Source of the DNA: Pseudoblastomonas marina
GTDB taxonomy: Bacteria > Pseudomonadota > Alphaproteobacteria > Sphingomonadales > Sphingomonadaceae
Reading direction: 5' to 3'
Length of the DNA stretch: 64,000 nucleotides
Assembly: GCF_014641655.1 (NCBI RefSeq)
Contig: NZ_BMID01000001.1
Location: 2,384,427-2,448,426, forward strand
Of this stretch, positions 62,052 through 64,000 are shown one piece after another. Every line of letters starts with the position of its first letter. Position 1 is the first letter of the stretch. Below the pieces are notes generated by a model. It worked only from the letters and a program-made list of their open reading frames with translations. It searched no databases and was not told the origin of the DNA. Made by a program: the position numbers and the translations under genes.

Positions 62052-63200
62052 TTGACAGATAACAACAGCGGCGGGCTGTTCGCTCGCCTGCGCTCCTGGT
62101 TTCCGGAGCGTGAATTCTTCATGCGCTCGCAAGGCCAGGTGCGCTTCATCAAGATCAGTTCGCGGGTTCAGATCGCGTTCGCGGCCATCGCCGTGGGCGC
62201 GACGTCGTTCTGGGTGGTCAGCCTCGGCGCGATGGGCGTCACGCAGTACCTGGCGCAGTCCGAACGCACCGAATTGCTCGACCGCGAAGCCAAGGTCGCC
62301 AGCGCGGAAAGCCGCGTCACCGCCTATCGCGATGATCTCGACGCGGTGGCCGACGATCTCGGCTCCCGGCAGGAATTCATCGAGCGTATGACCGAAGCCC
62401 ATCTCGGCATCCTGCCCGATGAAGCTTCCGAAGACACGGTCACCGACAGCAGCGAGGAAACCCAGAAGGCGGTCGAAAAGATCGGCCTCTCGATTCCCGA
62501 AGCGCGCGGCCTCGCCGAGCTCGAAGCCCGTCAGCTCGCTTATGTCGAACGCCTGACCCGCTATGCCGACCAGCGGTCGCAGCGCGCCAGCGCCGCGCTC
62601 AAGCAGCTCGGGCTCAACCCGAAGAACCTGCTCGCCTCGGTCAACGATCGCTCGGCGATGGGTGGTCCGGTCGATAGCGACGGCGAGATCGATCCGCGCT
62701 TCGTCCGTCTCGGCCTGAGCCTCGCCCGGATGGACGCGCTCGAGCGCGGACTGGCCGGCGTGCCGCAATACCAGCCGGCTGCCGCGGGCATGGTGTCCTC
62801 GAGCTACGGCTATCGCCGCGATCCGTTCACCCGCCGCGCGGCGTTCCATTCCGGTCTCGACTACAAGGGCCATACCGGCGCAGCGATCCGTGCCGCCGCC
62901 GCCGGCACCGTGGTCTTCGTTGGTCGCAAGGGCGGCTACGGCAACCTCATCGAAGTGCGCCACGACAACGGCCTTACCACCCGCTACGCCCACCTTTCGG
63001 GCTTCAAGGTCAAGGTCGGCCAGAAGGTCGTGGCCGGCCAGCATATCGGCGCGATGGGCAGCACCGGACGATCGACGGGCCCGCACCTCCACTTCGAAGT
63101 GCGGCAGGGCGGCAAGCCGCTCAATCCCCGCGCCATCCTCGAAAAGGCACCCAATGTTCTCAAAGAAATCCGAGGCCGCGACGCGGCCCTCGCCAGCTAA
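62052..63200 (+). CDS. M23 family metallopeptidase (peptidoglycan endopeptidase, LmdC-like)
   Basis: About 382 residues. A short cytoplasmic start is followed by a membrane helix at about 45-65 (AFAAIAVGATSFWVVSLGAMG), a coiled-coil periplasmic region, and a C-terminal M23 domain with intact zinc ligands: HSGLD (HxxxD) and PHLHFEV (HxH). It would cut peptidoglycan crosslinks. The start is probably TTG at 62052 (TDNNSGGLFARL follows); the next ATG is at 62121. The bactofilin gene begins inside its 3' end, 47 bases before its stop, a pairing known for bactofilin-M23 systems that shape cells. Confidence 0.9.
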   Translation: MTDNNSGGLFARLRSWFPEREFFMRSQGQVRFIKISSRVQIAFAAIAVGATSFWVVSLGAMGVTQYLAQSERTELLDREAKVASAESRVTAYRDDLDAVADDLGSRQEFIERMTEAHLGILPDEASEDTVTDSSEETQKAVEKIGLSIPEARGLAELEARQLAYVERLTRYADQRSQRASAALKQLGLNPKNLLASVNDRSAMGGPVDSDGEIDPRFVRLGLSLARMDALERGLAGVPQYQPAAAGMVSSSYGYRRDPFTRRAAFHSGLDYKGHTGAAIRAAAAGTVVFVGRKGGYGNLIEVRHDNGLTTRYAHLSGFKVKVGQKVVAGQHIGAMGSTGRSTGPHLHFEVRQGGKPLNPRAILEKAPNVLKEIRGRDAALAS

Positions 63201-63612
63201 TTCCATGGCCGGCAATTCCCGTAACGGCAGTTCGACCTTCTCGGTCCTCGGCAGCGATGTCGCGATCAAGGGCGATATCAAGGCCGACGCCGATCTCCAC
63301 CTCGACGGCAAGGTCGAAGGCGACGTCGTCTGCACCAGCCTGGTCCAGGGCGAGACCGGCGCGATCCACGGCGCGGTGAAGGCCGAAACCGCCCGCCTCG
63401 CCGGCAAGCTCGAAGGCTCGATCGAAGCGCGCGAGCTCGTGATCCTGAAAAGCGCGCAGATCGAGGGCGACGTCCACTACGAGACGCTGACCATCGAACA
63501 GGGCGCGCAGGTCGACGGCCGCTTCGCCCCGAAGGGCGCGTCCAAGCCGTCCGAGGCGGAACGCACCATGCCGCAGGCGGGCGAGCCGCAGCTCAAGGTC
63601 GCCGCCCAGTAA
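63154..63612 (+). CDS. bacA: Bactofilin family cytoskeletal protein
   Basis: A 152-residue bactofilin. A short Pro/Ser-containing N-terminus (MFSKKSEAATRPSPAN) precedes the beta-helix core (SVLGSDVAIKGDIKADADLHLDGKVEGDV and VILKSAQIEGDVHYETL repeats) and a disordered tail. Bactofilins polymerise without nucleotide and place cell-wall enzymes. The MFSKK start at 63154 is typical and overlaps the M23 gene by 47 bases; a second ATG at 63205 (MAGNSRNG) is possible. Confidence 0.92.
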   Translation: MFSKKSEAATRPSPANSMAGNSRNGSSTFSVLGSDVAIKGDIKADADLHLDGKVEGDVVCTSLVQGETGAIHGAVKAETARLAGKLEGSIEARELVILKSAQIEGDVHYETLTIEQGAQVDGRFAPKGASKPSEAERTMPQAGEPQLKVAAQ

Positions 63613-63666
63613 GAATCGCAGCAAGACCGGCACGAGGCGCAGTCGGCGCCGCCAGTCGCGTCCAGA

Positions 63667-64000
63667 TCAATCGGTTCCGAGCACTTCGGCCCTGAGCGCC
63701 TTGCGGTCGAGCTTGCCGATCATCGTCTTGGGCAGATCGTCGCGGATCGTCAGGTCGGCGATGCGCTCGTGCTTGCCGAGATGCTCGTTGGCCCAATCGC
63801 GCAGAGTCTCGGCATCGAGCGTCTCTTCCTCGGGATCGAGCACGACATAGGCCTCGACCCGTTCACCGAGGTAATCGTCGGGCACCCCGATCACGAGCGC
63901 TTCCTTCACCCCCTCATGGGCGAGCAACACGTCCTCGACCTGGCTCGGGAAGACCTTGAACCCGCCCACGGCGATCATGTCCTTCACCCGGTCGACGATC
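63667..64000 (-). CDS. Long-chain acyl-CoA ligase (AMP-binding), C-terminal fragment
   Basis: Only the last 110 or so residues are inside the window; the gene continues past the right edge. They form the mobile C-terminal domain of the ANL superfamily: VDRVKDMIAVGGFKVFPSQVEDVLLAHEGVKEALVIG, the VPDDYLGERVEAYVV loop, and the catalytic lysine in PKTMIGKLDRKALR. The sequence is closest in style to FadD-type fatty acid CoA ligases. It converges with the bactofilin gene, 54 bases apart. Confidence 0.9.
   Translation of the reverse strand, partial: IVDRVKDMIAVGGFKVFPSQVEDVLLAHEGVKEALVIGVPDDYLGERVEAYVVLDPEEETLDAETLRDWANEHLGKHERIADLTIRDDLPKTMIGKLDRKALRAEVLGTD

Noticed and set aside
63636-63650. GGCGC-AGTCG-GCGCC hairpin as a terminator between bactofilin and the acyl-CoA ligase gene
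   Set aside because: The stem is perfect, but only 5 bp long and with no T-run on either strand.

Overview
The window is GC-rich chromosomal DNA of an alphaproteobacterium, most likely Sphingomonadales (Erythrobacteraceae-like). Support for this comes from the SciP/DUF1153 gene, the Coq7-DsbB-CtpA-EnvC-RlmH-RsfS-NadD gene string, the M23 peptidase-bactofilin pair, and a well-formed EcfG-type stress promoter in front of a GlsB gene. The species is inferred, not proven. I see no tRNA or rRNA gene, insertion sequence, phage gene or CRISPR array. No gene-free stretch exceeds 300 bases; the longest is about 270 bases, at 61782-62051.

Layout. 1-1520: start of an RND efflux pump operon (minus strand). 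1712-11038: housekeeping genes (glsB, sciP, mnmA, serine hydrolase, PhzF-like isomerase, cation efflux, pdxH, DnaJ-like, BrkB/YihY, fabI). 11123-55854: one very large surface-polysaccharide locus of about 45 kb. 55908-61781: a minus-strand housekeeping operon. 62052-63612: M23 peptidase and bactofilin. 63667-64000: the C-terminal end of an acyl-CoA ligase that runs off the window.

The polysaccharide locus makes several activated sugars: dTDP-L-rhamnose (rfbABCD), probably dTDP-6-deoxy-L-talose (4-epimerase at 46145), CMP-pseudaminic acid (pseB, C, F, G with a fused acetyltransferase, and I), GDP-L-galactose/gulose-type and GDP-L-fucose-type sugars (epimerase and fucose synthase, but no gmd here), and UDP-ManNAcA (wecB, wecC). 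Assembly and export are covered by a polyprenyl-phosphate sugar transferase, a few glycosyltransferases, a Wzx-type flippase, two polymerase/ligase-type membrane proteins, Wza and Wzc. No Wzb phosphatase is visible.

The most unusual part is 25235-34876. Ten genes are joined almost without a break by 4- or 8-base start/stop overlaps. They encode two N-acetyl-sugar amidotransferases (the second with an altered PP-loop), an SGNH hydrolase, a HisH glutaminase, a HisF paralogue that has lost both catalytic aspartates, a zinc-ligand-less MDR dehydrogenase with a Gfo/Idh partner, a capsule-type transferase, a hexapeptide acyltransferase, and an acyl-carrier-protein domain fused to an LnmK/Pnap_2097-type double-hotdog domain. 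A phytanoyl-CoA-dioxygenase-like oxygenase follows 43 bases later. My reading, by inference, is a dedicated pathway that amidinates a nonulosonic or other diamino sugar and then decorates it with a carrier-bound, possibly hydroxylated, acyl group.
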